Positions 8,128 to 19,099 of a DNA stretch of 64,000 bases are shown piece by piece (within the stretch, counting starts at the first letter, position 1; the number at the start of each line of letters is the position of its first letter). The stretch is taken from positions 21,538,876 to 21,602,875 of the forward strand of contig OY987305.1 of assembly GCA_963920635.1 (NCBI GenBank), read 5' to 3'. Made by a program: the position numbers and the translations under genes. The notes beneath the pieces are model-generated. The model was not told the DNA's origin. It searched no databases and saw only the letters and a program-made list of their open reading frames with translations. The stretch is from Pseudeuparius sepicola (lineage: Eukaryota; Arthropoda; Insecta; Coleoptera; Anthribidae).

Positions 8128-10405
8128 TAATAATAATAATCTTTATTTCAAAGGTACAATGCTAACATGGTACAGTGAAATTGCCGTCAAACACACATAT
8201 GAGTACAGATACATTATGTATATACCTATACTTATTGCAACATTATCTGATACAAATCAGCATCTAAATACTCCTTAGTAGAATATGGTTCTAATCTTAA
8301 AAGTATATTGAAGATTTCCTTTTTCACCAGTTTCAAGGTGCTTAATTGTTTAATGCATTTAGGTAACTTATTATAAAAGCTAATACAGCTACAGTAGGCA
8401 TTTTTTCCGTAAGGGTAAGCCTATGTTTTGGGTAACACAAGTCTATAGCCCTGGTAGTGTATGGATGATGATCTCCTAGCTGTGTAAAGATATCTTTGTT
8501 CTTAATAACAAATAAGTTATTTATGTACCAAGGCACTGAAGTTCAACTTTTTATGACTCATGTGGAATTTAGTTGCCGAGGCCTCTGGCTGAGGCAAATA
8601 AACCACATGAGTCATAAAAAGAACTTCAGTGCCGAGGTACATATTATATTTTTTTGAAATCGAAAAAAAAATGTTTTATTAGGCAAGAAAATAATCATAA
8701 GGGATCACCCGTTCATGAACCAACTGCGCGCGGCGTTGCTTGACTTTAATGATTGCTCTACCTAGGTCAAGTAAGATAAGACACGGCGTCTTCGAACAGA
8801 CAAACCAAATTGATGCCTGTTGTGCAGTCTCCACAGCAAATCTCTTGATATTCAAACCTACTAAAATATTTATACTCAAAGATTGCGCTAGTATAGGTAA
8901 CAATTTCGCAATGTGTACGAAAAGTTAAATGGGCCTTTTGTGGCCGGGTTTTGAATATTTTGTCACTTTTGACGCACGATGGATCCACGTCTGACGTTTG
9001 ATGTTTACATCTCGCCAAAGCCTACTTATTGAAAAAATCGTACAATAATGGGCTACTTTAATGCCGATTTCTGAGCTTTTAATGGCGATTTTGGGACACT
9101 TTACTGCCGATTTCAAGAAAAATACATTCTGGTATAACAATTGCTGGAACTGTAAGTATATTACTTTCCCTAAATTTGCCTCTGCAGCTTTCTCTGGATC
9201 CCAATTTGCACAAAGTTCTAATTACCCTTTTTTGAATAATTAAAATGGCTCCTATGTTTGAATTGTTGCCAAAGAAAATACAAGCATATCTAACTAAGGA
9301 TTCAAAGTTAGAGTGTGTGTTTTTTTTATCTAAGTACTTAGATAATACTTGTATACTATAAGAAACTGAGCTTAATTTTTTACACAAATAAGTAATATTC
9401 CCTCTTTTGATATCCACCTATCTACATCCCGGAATAATTGGTCAATTAACTCAATTGCCATGTAAGGTTTTGACTCACTGCGAAAAAATTGCTATCATCA
9501 GCATATTGAAATACTACAGTTATGCTTTGCTGAGACAAGATGTAAATCATTTATAAATACATTAAATAAAACTGACCCCAGTACACTCCTTTGTGGGATG
9601 CCCAGCTTCACAGATTTTAAATCTGATGCATATTTGTGTCCATTCTTAGTTAGAATGACTTTTTGCCACCTGCCTGTCAAATATGACACTATCCACTCTG
9701 CCGTCCTACCTCTAATTCCGTACAACTCCAACTTGTGAACTAATAGTTTGAAATCAATACAATCATAAGCCTTAGTCAGATCTATAAATAAGCCTAGGGC
9801 AACTAAATTTTCTTCCAAAGACCTTGTTATTGCTTGTATATAATCAAATATTGCTGTTTCGTCAAAGAAATTCATTACTCTGGATGCCATAACATGCTCT
9901 AATATTTTTGAGAAACCTGGAGGAAGACTTATTGGTCTATAGTTCTCTAATAGAGTGCAGTCGCCTTTTTTAAATATAGGCCTTACCAACGCAATTTTGG
10001 ATTATTTGGAAAACACCCTTTTTTTAACGACAAATTAACTAAGTATGCTAGCAGTGTTGTAATATACTGAAGACTACATTTAATTATACTTGTTGGAATA
10101 TCATCAACTCCACAGCTCATTCTGGTTTTTAAAACAGAACCCATCTTTAATATTTCATCTTCGTCCACCTTTCTCACGCACATTGATTTATCATTTTCTA
10201 TTACATCACAAACATAGTCTGTTACATCTATATTTTTTACAAGGTTGCTTGCTGCCGTTGTTATAAATTAATAAAATTCATTAGCTACCATTTGACCAGT
10301 TTTGGGGATTTTAATGTCTGCATCATTCCACTTACCCTTTATATTATTTACCATTGTCCAAACACATTTGGATTTGTTTGTTGAACAATATATTTTTTGG
10401 GCAAA
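8128..10405 (-). mobile_element. LINE copy B (CR1/Jockey-like), 5' truncated
   Basis: Minus-strand ORF2 remnant of the family seen at 1879-5800. It reads a pre-RT linker (MSCGVDDIPTSIIK, about 10110), FKKGDCTLLENYRPISL, LFIDLTKAYDCIDFKLL (block A), GIPQRSVLGSVLFNVFINDL (block B), then a thumb with ITYLCKKLSSVSYSIQVLSKY (9417 downward) and the C-terminal NLFVIKNKDIFTQLGDHHPY near 8480. The A/T-type YxDD block between 9498 and 9417 is damaged. The 3' UTR ends near 8128 in an ATT-repeat tail. A 0.6-kb foldback element (8522-9118) interrupts the C-terminal coding part. Several frame breaks: inactive. Confidence 0.8.
8522..9118. mobile_element. Foldback element X, copy 1
   Basis: Inserted in the 3' coding part of LINE copy B. 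The left end is a palindrome: TATGACTCATGTGG-containing arms at 8525-8565 and 8603-8640 around an inner hairpin TTGCCGAGGC...GAGGCAA. The right part has the repeated phrase TGCCGATTTC/GGCGATTTTGGG (9060-9118). A second, heavily interrupted copy spans 50962-54550 with matching order. No transposase is encoded, so it is a non-autonomous element of unknown class. Confidence 0.65.
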
Positions 10406-10410
10406 ATGAT

Positions 10411-10830
10411 CTCAACATATATATTTTCTTTGGGCTTAACTATTATTTTGGGGTGCTAATAAATTAATATTTGAGAATTTATTCAGTTTCTATAGTAGGT
10501 ATTTTCACTGTAAATTCAAATTTTAATTTGCGCGATATGAGACTATTTAATTATACTTGTCGGAATATCATCAAGCGGCGCGCTCTCAAACAAAAGCAGA
10601 TTTGTGGTTGGCGAAAAAACAAAGGAAACCGCCTCCTGTCGCGTCCCGATTCAATTCGCTTCGCTGGTGCGCACACTTGGATAATTGGGACAAAGTACCT
10701 ACCTAGGTAAGTGCTTTCTCATTCACATCCTATTTTTCTCTCATCAATACTCGTATAACGCTTTATTAACGTAGACACTTACATTTTCCATTTATCGCGA
10801 CCAGCTATTTTTCGCGTTGTGAAAATTCAT
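10411..10830. repeat. Dispersed repeat Y, copy 1
   Basis: The left flank 10411-10543 (TTTCTTTGGGCTTAACTATT ... GCGCGATATGAGACT) and right flank 10720-10830 (CTCATCAATACTCGTATAAC...) recur in the same order at 11697-11829 and 12015-12135. The middle (10544-10706) is unrelated to the middle of copy 2. It begins with about 30 bases nearly identical to 10078-10108 in LINE copy B. Non-coding. Confidence 0.65.
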
Positions 10831-11075
10831 ATACGAGACCAGAATCATATCATTTGGCCCAGCCAATACTTGTTACATTATTTAATTTAGTGTCCTAAGC
10901 ATATATATCTAGTTTTCTAATTTTAATCTTAGTAAAAATTGTTTATAAAAATGTCTCAAATTACAATAATAATAGTTTGATTTAATAGTTTTCTTTTGTT
11001 TTTAATAATAGAGTCTAAAATAAAATAAAAAATAAAATATTGGCTGGGCCAAATGATATGATTCTGGTCTCGTAT
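10831..11075. mobile_element. MITE with 35-bp terminal inverted repeats
   Basis: ATACGAGACCAGAATCATAT at the left is matched by ATATGATTCTGGTCTCGTAT at the right. The pairing extends through TTTGGCCCAGCCAATA, about 36 perfect bases. The 170-bp interior is AT-rich and non-coding. A TA-type target is plausible but the flanks are ambiguous. Confidence 0.8.
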
Positions 11076-11098
11076 ATTTATGGTCCACGCGAGCCGGA

Positions 11099-11564
11099 TT
11101 AAAACTTCGCTTCTAAGTTTATACATAATAAATTCTCAAATAATTCGTTTTTTATTTGATTCTTCATTTTCACATAATTAAACCGAAATCGGTTTAAAAT
11201 TATCAAGGTCGCTCGAAAGTCGACAGCCCTGCTTTCGCAGAGTTTTTTACACTCAGTGCCGGGAACGCGACCTTTTTTTTGTGCCATCAGCTGCTTCTTG
11301 GAGGTTGCCAGCATTTGTTTCTTCTTCGGAAGTAGATCATTTGTTCTGACTTTTGCACGCTTATTTTGATCTATCTGCATTTGTTTTTTTTTTATCTCCA
11401 AAATGTCATCAACTAACAAAATAAAACAGGCTAAGGCTTTACGGCAAATCTGTATAAATCAAGTCGCACAAATGAAAGAGTTTGCTCAAAAGGCCGAAAC
11501 TGATAAAAAGTATCACATTCAGTTTAAAATGTTAGCTTGTGATATTGAACAATATCGAGTTTAA
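11099..11564. other. Two short opposed frames of unknown origin
   Basis: A minus-strand frame (11419-11099, 106 codons) is Lys/Gln-rich with no recognised motif. A plus-strand 53-codon frame starting at ATG 11403 encodes a short amphipathic, Lys/Gln-rich peptide (KQAKALRQICINQVAQMKEF). The latter faintly resembles the N-terminus of BEL/Pao gag proteins, but I would not assign it. Probably transposon fragments. Confidence 0.25.
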
Positions 11565-11696
11565 AAAATACCATGAAAATGTTATCATGATAAATTATTT
11601 GGGTCACTTTTATTAACAATTTTTTTACCGCATCTTTCTAGCTTACATAGTTCCCGAGAAATGGCCGAGGGCCGCCCTTAACTGATCAAGCTGTAT

Positions 11697-12135
11697 ACAA
11701 CATATATATTTTCTTTGGGCTTAACTAGTATTTTGGGGTGCTAATAAAATATTTGAGAATTTATTCAGTTTCCATAAATCGGTATTTTCACTGTAAATTC
11801 AAATTTTAATTTGCGCGATATGAGACTGCACTAAGGAAATACGTGCCCGCACGCTCAAAAGAGTTCGAGGAGGCTACTTCAGTATCCAAGCGGGCCTTCA
11901 TCAAGAAGGCCGGCATGCTGGAAACCCTTTGATACCGGCCGTGGGGGCACAATGGGCCCATGGAGGCCTACGTGCCGGGCCGATCAGAGGCGGCCACCCC
12001 TTAAACTGATGATGATGTGCTTTCTGATTCGCATCGTATTTTTCTCTCATCAATACTCGTATAACGCTTTATTAACGTAAACACTTACATTTTCCATTTA
12101 TCGCGGATCAGCTATTTTTCGCGTGGTATGTGTGA
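11697..12135. repeat. Dispersed repeat Y, copy 2
   Basis: Same flanks as copy 1 (11697-11829 and 12015-12135), but the middle is a LINE 3' end (11830-12003). The shared flanks with exchanged centres suggest either insertions at the same point or a repeat whose centre is variable. Confidence 0.65.
11830..12003 (+). mobile_element. R1/I-type LINE 3' end fragment
   Basis: Contains FIKKAGMLETL followed by a stop, then CCGTGGGGGCACAATGGGCC-type 3' UTR. It matches, in opposite orientation, the end of the RNase H-bearing LINE at 45120-45850. It is GC-rich against AT-rich surroundings, as expected for this LINE family. Confidence 0.7.
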
Positions 12136-12239
12136 AAATTCATACATACAGAGTTATTCACAATCAAATGCCACCCGTTGTACAGCGGTATTCTACTCTA
12201 AAAATAAAGTAACCCATGTTTTGTATGCTCAAACATATA

Positions 12240-12907
12240 CAGGGTGATTCACGTAAGTGGTTCATTAGAAGTTAACGGGGAAGGAGTGCGAAGTTTGATT
12301 TGAAATTTTTGCGTAATAGCAAAGCAACCGCTTCATTTAGACATATAGTGTGTTATACCTTTTTGAACTGTCTTTTCACAAGCATTTCAATGGTTCAATA
12401 AAAAATATGGGTTCCATTTGAAAAAAATGAGATTTTTCAATTTCTCGATGTTGATATTGTGAATTTTTTCCCGAACACCCTGTAAAATATTTTGAAATGG
12501 CATACAGACCATTTAATAAAGTTGACTTTCGCCTACGATAGTCCAAAATATCAGTTTTCCAGATTCATAAATTTCAAAGTTATCATCACTAAGGTCGATG
12601 GCTGCAACACTAAAAAAAATCAAAAATTTGCGAATATCTCGAAAAGGGTTAGGAATAGGATACACATTACATTCAGAAAAAAGATTTGTAATTTAATAGG
12701 AAACCAAATGGTGTAATAATATATAGGGTGTTCTATTTGAAATAACAAAGTTGCTATTGACTTCCGGTATAACCGGAAGTGATCGGAAGTTGAAAATATT
12801 TTAGAAAGAAAGTTTACGACCTGTTATATAAGTAACCAAAATTTCAAATCAAAATTCGCACTCCTTCCCCGTAAACTTCTAATGAACCACTTACGTGAAT
12901 CACCCTG
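12240..12907. mobile_element. MITE, CAGGGTG termini (Tc1/mariner-like)
   Basis: CAGGGTGATTCACGTAAGTG (12240) is mirrored at 12907, flanked by TA. Arms of about 65 bp (through CCGTTAACTTCTAATGAACC and GGAGTGCGAA) are near-perfect. The interior is non-coding; its one 74-codon frame has no motif. CAGGGTG ends with TA flanks recur in several MITEs in this window and are typical of mariner-derived elements. Confidence 0.8.
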
Positions 12908-12911
12908 TATA

Positions 12912-13100
12912 TTAAGAGGGTGTTGCCGACAGCAAAAGTGACGTTAGATTTCGTATTTTTTAAGTTGTATATCATAAAATCTAATAACATTTTACCTAGC
13001 AAAAATTTAGTACAAACATCTCTGTCTTCATTTTAATCATAAGATCTTAAAAGCATATGCAATGGAATTATTATTTTTCCCAAGGTTTTCAGACATAAAG
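12912..13100. mobile_element. Half of a GGGTTGCCGACAG MITE
   Basis: TTAAGAGGGTGTTGCCGACA onward matches one arm of the element at 25253-25605 for about 180 bp, after which homology stops. It is preceded by TTAA, as if TTAA were the target. Confidence 0.6.
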
Positions 13101-14014
13101 ATGTTTTATATTTAATGCTTCAAACTCTTGATATAGCAAGCAAGTGCTGTACAATCCCTTTGTAACAAAATCCTCACCACAGTAGACAGACCTCTAAACT
13201 TGTAAGGATCGTAGAGTACATGCCACCCCGAACCATGATACAGTATGTCAAAATGGATTCAACAAGAAAAGTATATTAATAATTTTAAGTCTAATATATT
13301 TCTAACCTGCTATAACTATTGTGACTAAACTATTGTGTGTTGTAGCAATTTCAACTATTGTGACTAAATGATTTTATGATCTAAACTTAGATTTACCTAA
13401 TTAAATTGAAAACACCCTATGTGTGACTGTGAGGAAACGTACCTAGACAAATGTCACATTATAAGATATATTAAATGTGATTGTTTTGTTTCCAAAGGCA
13501 ACTTTTCCAAAGGTATCTGAAATATTGCGACTACTGTTTAATATTGGTGGGTATGTGCATGGTGGTTGAATTTTGGGCACTATCTTCCAAATGACATAAT
13601 GTATGAAAAATAGTAGAGTAATTTTTTGTAGAGAATTAAATTCTCTACAAAGTGGTTTAAGTTAATTTAAAAAATAAATTGGGAAAAAAGTTCTGCTCAT
13701 AATAAAATAGATTGTTGGGCACAAGTGGCGCCATCAGGCCCGCCGCTAGCCACTTCAGCGCCCGCGTGCAAAACTGACAATGCCGCCCCCTCCTCTATCC
13801 TGTTTTCCCTGACTAGGCTTCTAAAAAGGAAACTTAGATGTACCTACAATATGTACAAAAATTTAACTTTTCTTGCTTTTATACATGCTTTGGTGTTGGT
13901 GGTTCCTGAAACAATTTTTGAATGAATTTAGAGTACAACTAGTTGTTGCCAGTGATTGCGCTCGCATAAAACATTTCCGCAAGGTCCTACCAAAGCACCT
14001 AAATATGACAATAT
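13101..14014. other. No recognisable gene
   Basis: AT-rich sequence with a short GC-rich patch at 13725-13800 (GGCGCCATCAGGCCCGCC) resembling the patch at 17690-17790. Similar patches occur in many insect repeats. No supportable frame. Confidence 0.45.
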
Positions 14015-15142
14015 CTACCTCACAATATTGATTCTATAGTCTAAGACCATGTCCCACGTTAATTTCTGATCAATGTGAAGCCCAAGGTACTTCACACTCT
14101 TGCTCTGATGCACCTCCAGCTCACGCAGAGAATAAATCATTTGGACAGTCTTCTCCAAGTTCAGACTAAGTTTATTTGAATCAAACCACCCCTTTGTCCT
14201 CGAACGCGCATCCCCCAGTCCGCTGAGCAGGACAGCCTCTGTTTCGCCCTTGATGACAGCATTTGTATCGTCAGCAAACAGAATATACTGTATATTATGA
14301 TTAGTACCAAGCTCAGTGATATCATTTACATAGATCAAAAACAATGTAGGTCCTAAAACAGACCCCTGTGGTACGCCATGTTTTATAGAGAGCAAAGTAG
14401 AATTTATTTCCTGGTAATTTACCATTTGTTTTCTATTTGTAAGGTAAGACGAAATGAGATCAACAGAGTCCCTTGCAAAACCATATCTCTGAAGCTTCCC
14501 GATCAGGAGACCCGAGGACACGCAATCAAATGCTTTAGTCAGATCACAGAACATGACACCAACATGCTGCTTGTCCTGAAAACCCTCATTTATTTGTCTT
14601 ATTAAGGAATCAATTGCATCTATGGTAGAAAAGGTAGCTCGAAAGCCAAACTGTGTCTTGTTAAATAACTCATTTATGTCGAAATAGTCAGTTATTTGTT
14701 TTTTGATTGCCTTTTCAAACACCTTTCCTAATACTGGCATTATAGAAATTGGCCTGTAGTTAGACCGCTCATCAACGGGACCCTTCTTGTGTACAGGTAT
14801 AACTCTGGCAATTTTAAGGCATGCTGGGTATACAGAGCTTTTTATACACATATTGAACAGCTTTGTTAATGGAATCAAGATAACATCTGCTATATGTTTA
14901 AGAATCCTAGGATTCATATCATAAAAGTCCCTACTTGATTTATTTCCCAAGCTCATGATAATATCTCTCACCTGTATATAAGTGAGATCCCTGAAGGAAA
15001 ATCGTGGTGCAGTTACCTGCATTCTCGCATGTATGCTATCACCGTTCACATTAGAACAGCCTGGTATATCAGCAATAATTTCCTCAGCGATATTGGCAAA
15101 AAAAAACATTGAACTCACCTGCAGTGAGTCCAGAGGATGCAT
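14015..15142 (-). pseudogene. LINE C reverse transcriptase
   Basis: A long open frame of 375 codons covering the RT fingers and palm: RVIPVHKKGPVDERSNYRPI, FGFRATFSTIDAIDSLI, MFCDLTKAFDCVSSGLL (block A), GVPQGSVLGPTLFLIYVND (block B) and ILFADDTN (catalytic FADD). It then has the thumb SNKLSLNLEKT and YLGLHIDQKLTW. All catalytic aspartates are present. The frame is separated from the upstream endonuclease frame by a slip in a T-run near 15100 and is truncated at the C-terminus. Confidence 0.85.
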
Positions 15143-16367
15143 TTGTAACAGGAAACCTATTTTTTTTATCCTGATTAACTATATTCCATACCGCCTTTTG
15201 TTTATTTGACGAGGTATTAATGTAATTTGCATAACATTTTTTCTTGGATTCCAGTAGTGCACATCTATATTCCCGTTTCATTACTTTTATGGTATTCCGA
15301 AGGTCATCAGAATTATATTTACTTTTTAAGTCACTAAGGAAGTTTAGGTTTTCATGCATATCTCTCAATTGCTCAGTGAACCACTTTAAGTTGATGTTAT
15401 GTTTAGCTATTGAGGTTTTACTGGGAAAAGCAAAAGACATAGCAGTTCCCAACAGATCAAGCAGCATGTCGAACTTAGCGTCTATGGACAGAATTGGATC
15501 AGCAACAAAGCCCCAGTCAAAGTCCCCAACGCACCCAACCAGAGTAAAAAGTCCCCTCTCCGTTATGGGCCTTGAGACCCTAGATTGTCGTTTACAGATA
15601 TATTGAGCAGGCACCTCCAACTTAGTTATTATACATGCGTGATCAGAGAGAAAAGTCTCAAATCTGCGAGTCAATACTCTCTCCGACATTCGTAATTACA
15701 TTATCTAGGCAGTTTATACCGTTCGTCAAACCAGTCAACAAAATGCGATAACCAAAACAAGCACACAAATCGGAGAAGGCAACGACTCTAAGATCATTTG
15801 GTTTATTAAAAGGTAAATTGAAATCACCCAGTATGATGACCTCCCCATTTCTACGACCACAAGCCCGCAACAGACTCTGAAAGGAACTCATAGATACCAA
15901 GGTCACCACTTGTAGGCAATCTGTAAACATTTACAATGATTAGGTTTATACCTCTACACTCGACTGCACAGATCTCAAAGTGCATTTCCACTGCCAAATC
16001 TGTGAGGTCCTGTCTATTTTCCAAAAACTATACCTAAACTGTTCTTACAATATATAGCAACACCCCCGTGTTGAAAGCTTGATCTACAATATTTACTCAC
16101 AATTTGGTAACCATCGATTATCACATGGTCCACCTCATCACTGTGAAGCCAATGTTCACTCAAACATACAATGTCCTCAGTAAGCGGCCTCGCCTCTAGC
16201 TGCAGAACCTTGGATCTCAGCGACTGCACATTTAGTTGAAAGATAGTGATACTCATAACTGGTCGTTGAGCGACTGAGACTTCACTGGTAGGACTCCTTG
16301 AAAATTTGCCGCATAGTTCCTTTGCCTGCGGAAATCGAACCTCTTTACCCCCACATTTTTTGGCCAA
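15084..16367 (-). pseudogene. LINE C endonuclease and linker, three frames
   Basis: APE-like endonuclease motifs appear in the right order but in different frames. LNVQSLRSK and LSEHWL (16250-16130) are in the first, ILGDFNLPF and LDNVIT (15830-15700) in the second, SDHACI (15640) in the third, which then runs as the basic linker (KREYRCALLESKKKCYANYI) to 15084. Breaks lie near 16014-15930, 15680 and 15100. In the active family this domain nicks the target to prime reverse transcription. Confidence 0.8.
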
Positions 16368-16409
16368 AAGTCAAGCCTGTACAGATCATCCTTTCTTTCA
16401 AAAGGAACA

Positions 16410-16721
16410 CTAACCATAAAACAAAACAACTTTTTCACGTAAAAGGCTGTTATTTTCCTGTAGAATTTCACATTTCTCCTCTAATTCTTCAATCAACTTC
16501 AAGAACAATACTTCCCTTTGACTCCAAGGGTCATTTTCTATGTCTTGCATAGTTTTTTTCTTACTTCCCATCACTGCCATGTCGTCTGAAGAACATTCAT
16601 GCAAGCAGACCGGGTTTTTCAAGCTAATGGCCTGCTTATAGCACCCAGGATGTAGGACATCACAACATTTCACACAGGATACACGATTTGTGACTATTTC
16701 TTTTTTACAATGAGCACACAA
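16410..16721 (-). pseudogene. LINE C ORF1-like protein with PHD-type cysteine cluster and coiled coil
   Basis: 103 codons. CAHCKKEIVTNRVSCVKC...HPGCY gives a C-x2-C, C-x2-C, H-x2-C spacing like the PHD/zinc modules of CR1/Jockey-type ORF1 proteins. It is followed by a leucine-rich helix (LIEELEEKCEILQENNSLLREK) likely to form a coiled coil. The frame ends soon after, so it is either a short or truncated ORF1. It lies between the GC-rich 5' UTR and the endonuclease. Confidence 0.6.
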
Positions 16722-16794
16722 ACAATTATTATTTGTATTAATAATTATTATGTCTAAAACAATAATTTATTTTAGTATTGTAGACTAAGTGATT

Positions 16795-17165
16795 ACCCGG
16801 CGCGTTGCTGCCTCGAAGGTCGGCCGTGGCGCGGCCTCGCCCCGCCCCACGCACAAATTCGCCTGAAATCGGTAGATCTCTGCGAAATCTGCAGATCCGA
16901 CAACTCCCGTCGCGCGATGGCTGGTAGATCTGGCAACACAGCCCCACGCACCCGACCTCCCGATCTCGCCCAATCTGGCCCGATATCCCCGCTCGGCCGC
17001 TGCGCGGCCTCGCCCCACCCCGCACTCAAATTCGCCTGAAATCGGTGGATTTACCGCGAAATCGGCAGATCCGGCAACACCACCTGCTGATCCGCGTCGC
17101 TCGATGGCTGCAGATCAGATCTTGCCCGATCTCATCTTGGCATCGCAAAATCTCGATACTCGTTA
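16795..17165 (-). promoter_or_regulatory. GC-rich tandem 5' UTR of LINE C
   Basis: A 173-bp unit starting GCGGCCTCGCCCC at 16831 repeats at 17004 with the same downstream phrase AAATTCGCCTGAAATCGG. Base composition is sharply GC-rich against the AT-rich flanks. Tandem 5' monomers act as internal promoters in several LINE families; that role here is inference. Overlapping open frames in this block are by-products of its composition. Confidence 0.65.
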
Positions 17166-17170
17166 CACAA

Positions 17171-18579
17171 AATCGAAAAAAGGGCCCAAACGGCGCATCG
17201 TAAAATGGTCGTACTAATTCAGAAACCTTCCTGGGAGAACGGACAACAACCCACTAAAATTTCATCGCAGTCGGAGGGACGGTTTAGGAGCGCATAAAGG
17301 ACATACAAAGATACAAAGAAAGATACATACAAACATTGATTTTTATAATTATATAAAGAAGATATAGGTGTAGTGGTATGGCTGACAACAGGCAAAATGT
17401 TAAAAATAAGACAATTTTTGAGGACAATCATTAGTGATTAGTAAATAAAAACCGTACTTACCATGTTTACGATTTTTCCCACTTATAATGTAGGTAGAAT
17501 GGTAGAAACACTATTTAATTAGTAGGCTCAGTCGATAATTGAATGGGTTTGGGTCTCAAGTACCCTGTAAGGGTAGTATTAAAAATGCAAGCAGTTTTAA
17601 AGGAGTCGAAAAGTTTTGTGCGCGTATTTGTATTTTTGGTTTGTTTGATAATTTTTTTATTACGTGAATGAGCTTGATGAGGAGATTCCTGTGTTTGCCG
17701 CCCCCTTGAAAGTGCCGCCCGTGTGGGGTGCACACCCTGCACGCCCGCTCCCAGCGGGCCTGGGCGCCATCTAGCTGTTGTGGACATTGCACTATACACG
17801 TGCACGTGCCAAAGATCATCGAAATTGGTCAAGCCGTTTAGAAGATATAGAGAATTCAATAATTAATAAACTCGAGCTGACAAAAGGAGTTTTAAAATAG
17901 TATATACCTACTTCACTGAAGAAAACCGTGGCAATGATGTGTGTTTGTTAACACACACAGTGAAACATCAACTTGCATTCATACACACATGTTTTCAGCG
18001 AGACCAGGTTCAAAAGTGCATCGTACTTCTTCAACGCGCATTCAAGTACGTGGCGGTATTATCACCACAGACGGACATTGTTGAAAGGGCGTCGATGAAT
18101 GTGCGTTGATGTTTTAAGACAATTACGCCCGTCTGTAATTTTAAAATTCTTATGTAATTTATAAAAAATAATGAATAAAATCAACACTTAAATTAGAATA
18201 CAACAAAACATTTTCTTATTGTTCCCAAATCTCTGAACCACACATCAATTAAATCTAAAGTTTCAGAGATAACATCTTAATAGCAGAGAATTATAAAACA
18301 TAAAATTGCCGTTCAAGACAACTTTTTGAATATTTCTAACCGTTTCCAAGATATTCTAGTTTATATAAATTATTACCCACCTCGCCCCTCTCAGAATTGC
18401 TAGTTTCATTGACATCGCAATATTTAACAACTGCCTATCTGCCTACTATGATTTACTTTACTATCCACTACTAGATAATGAGTAATCTGAAGTTTTTCGG
18501 AAAAAAATCGTTTCCAGTTGAACTGTGGAAGTGATATCAAAAAATCCTAATAATTCTTGCCTATATGGTAGCGTATAAC
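17171..18579. other. Repeat debris without a gene
   Basis: 17220-17345 (CATCGCAGTCGGAGGGACGG then GAAAGATACATACAAACA) has the look of a LINE/SINE 3' tail. 17690-17790 is a GC-rich patch with GCCGCCCGTGTGGGGTGCAC. The rest is AT-rich with no supportable frame. Confidence 0.4.
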
Positions 18580-18899
18580 CGTTGAGTGAGGAATAATAAG
18601 AGGCGCAACGCCCATATAAAATTGCGTGACCGGTTTTGGTGTGCTTACCCTGAAGCCCCCCGTTGCCCCCACTTGCTATAGTCGCCTAGAGACCACAGAT
18701 TTTTACAATTTGTTTATGTTTTCTAGAACACCAATCCCTCTACAACCGGCTAACGGTAGAATTTTATATATTTTATATTTTACTGGAAGGATATGTATTT
18801 TTTTTCTCGGGCGCTTTTTATCTCGGACGCTTTTCGGGCCGCGTTTTCGGCTACGCTGCGTCCCGTAAGGATGCGCCTCTTATTATTCCTCACTCAACG
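18580..18899. mobile_element. MITE with 28-bp terminal inverted repeats
   Basis: GTTGAGTGAGGAATAATAAG at 18581 is mirrored at 18898; the match runs through AGGCGCA (about 27 bases). TATAAC lies on both sides, possibly the target duplication. The interior frame of 80 codons has no motif. Confidence 0.75.
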
Positions 18900-19099
18900 A
18901 TATAACATAATCATATAAGTTTAGTTAAGTTAGAACCACCAAATCTTCAAAATTACCAAGATAATTGAACAAAACTTCTTAACTGGTACACACCGCACAT
19001 CAATACAAAAATCTTGTAAGGATCTTGACACTTTCTAACCAAATCTCGTATTATTATCCGTATTATTAGAAGTCAAGGAGAGAGGTTGCCATTGTTCAG

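Larger units (their letters stand above)
14015..17170 (-). mobile_element. LINE C (CR1/Jockey-like) with 5' UTR, lacking its 3' end
   Basis: On the minus strand, in order: a GC-rich repeated 5' UTR (17165-16795), an ORF1-like frame with a cysteine cluster (16721-16410), an APE-type endonuclease (16367 to about 15600), a linker, and reverse transcriptase to 14015. The frame stops just after the thumb motif (VKYLGLHIDQKLTWD), and no C-terminal domain or 3' UTR follows. LINEs normally lose the 5' end, so a copy with its 5' UTR but no 3' end must have been cut after insertion. At least three frameshifts. Confidence 0.85.

Noticed and set aside
12005..12030. CTGATGATGATGTGC as a hammerhead
   Set aside because: No GAAA at the required distance and no closing helix.
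16785..17029. Overlapping Arg/Gly-rich open frames
   Set aside because: All three frames are open because of the GC-rich tandem 5' UTR of LINE C; no protein motif.
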